Shown here: positions 63,997 to 64,000 of the stretch, in pieces | Layout of the letters: each line of letters starts with the position of its first letter | Numbering within the stretch: the first letter of the stretch is position 1 | Origin: Xylanibacter ruminicola | GTDB taxonomy: Bacteria > Bacteroidota > Bacteroidia > Bacteroidales > Bacteroidaceae | DNA: 64,000 nt | Reading direction: 5' to 3' | Assembly: GCF_900142525.1 (NCBI RefSeq) | Contig: NZ_FRBD01000009.1 | Location: 80,829 to 144,828 of the forward strand | Notes under the pieces: generated by a model | What the model was told of the DNA's origin: nothing | Seen by the model: the letters and a program-made list of their open reading frames with translations, nothing else | Databases searched by the model: none | Program-made: the position numbers and the translations under genes

Positions 63997-64000
63997 TCCG

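Overview
The window looks like chromosome of a Bacteroidetes, most likely a Prevotella-type member of the Bacteroidales. Four things point there. Promoters repeatedly match the Bacteroidetes consensus (TTTG, 19-20 bp, TAnnTTTG). There is a SusC/SusD polysaccharide locus. There is a long operon of fimbrillin (FimA/Mfa-like) lipoproteins. A 'smalltalk' mini-protein sits beside a peptidase M15 remnant.

Layout. 1-804: 5' part of a CorA magnesium transporter (minus strand) with a structured leader. 1140-3634: dipeptidase PepD and a YbhN-like membrane protein. 3906-4877: an untracked 34-residue membrane mini-protein, then rsmA/ksgA. 4880-5707: a decayed cassette (frameshifted M15 peptidase fragment, acidic-tailed fragment, intact smalltalk protein). 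5710-18935: an alpha-glucan utilisation locus on the minus strand: a hybrid TPR/membrane/HTH regulator, DUF5004 lipoprotein, a secreted protein in the SusE position, SusC, SusD, a GH71/GH99-like lipoprotein, a SusB-like GH97 and a GH13. 18936-21245: tRNA-Tyr, a C-poor TTAG-repeat transcript unit with promoter and terminator, a MATE exporter and tRNA-Val. 21341-29066: an operon guaB - two PpiC/SurA isomerases - OstA-like - mutL, most genes overlapping. 29152-36734: clpP-clpX-recQ-unknown, trigger factor and an LptB-type ATPase. 36882-40194 (plus strand): mlaE-mlaF, then an RsbW-like kinase, a STAS protein and a GHKL ATPase that lacks the usual histidine box.

40267-62907 is the most striking part: a minus-strand operon of thirteen genes with almost no intergenic space, opened by a DUF3575/OmpA-like protein and a DUF5119 lipoprotein and followed by eleven consecutive fimbrillin-family lipoproteins of 385-913 residues. 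All eleven share a lipobox cysteine, then a Thr-Arg dipeptide 28-34 residues later that fits the site where Arg-specific proteases mature FimA/Mfa1-type pilins. Three consecutive members carry two fimbrillin modules each, and four of the last five carry GLUG/beta-helix-like C-terminal regions. This reads as a complex surface fibre or adhesin array whose subunits differ in length and tip. A small lipoprotein (63033-63431) and an upstream region with an inverted-repeat operator-like cluster (63761-63854) precede it.

Limits: all calls are from reading the sequence; no database or structure search was run. Family names for the fimbrillin, DUF3575, DUF5119 and DUF5004 proteins rest on recognised motifs and context.
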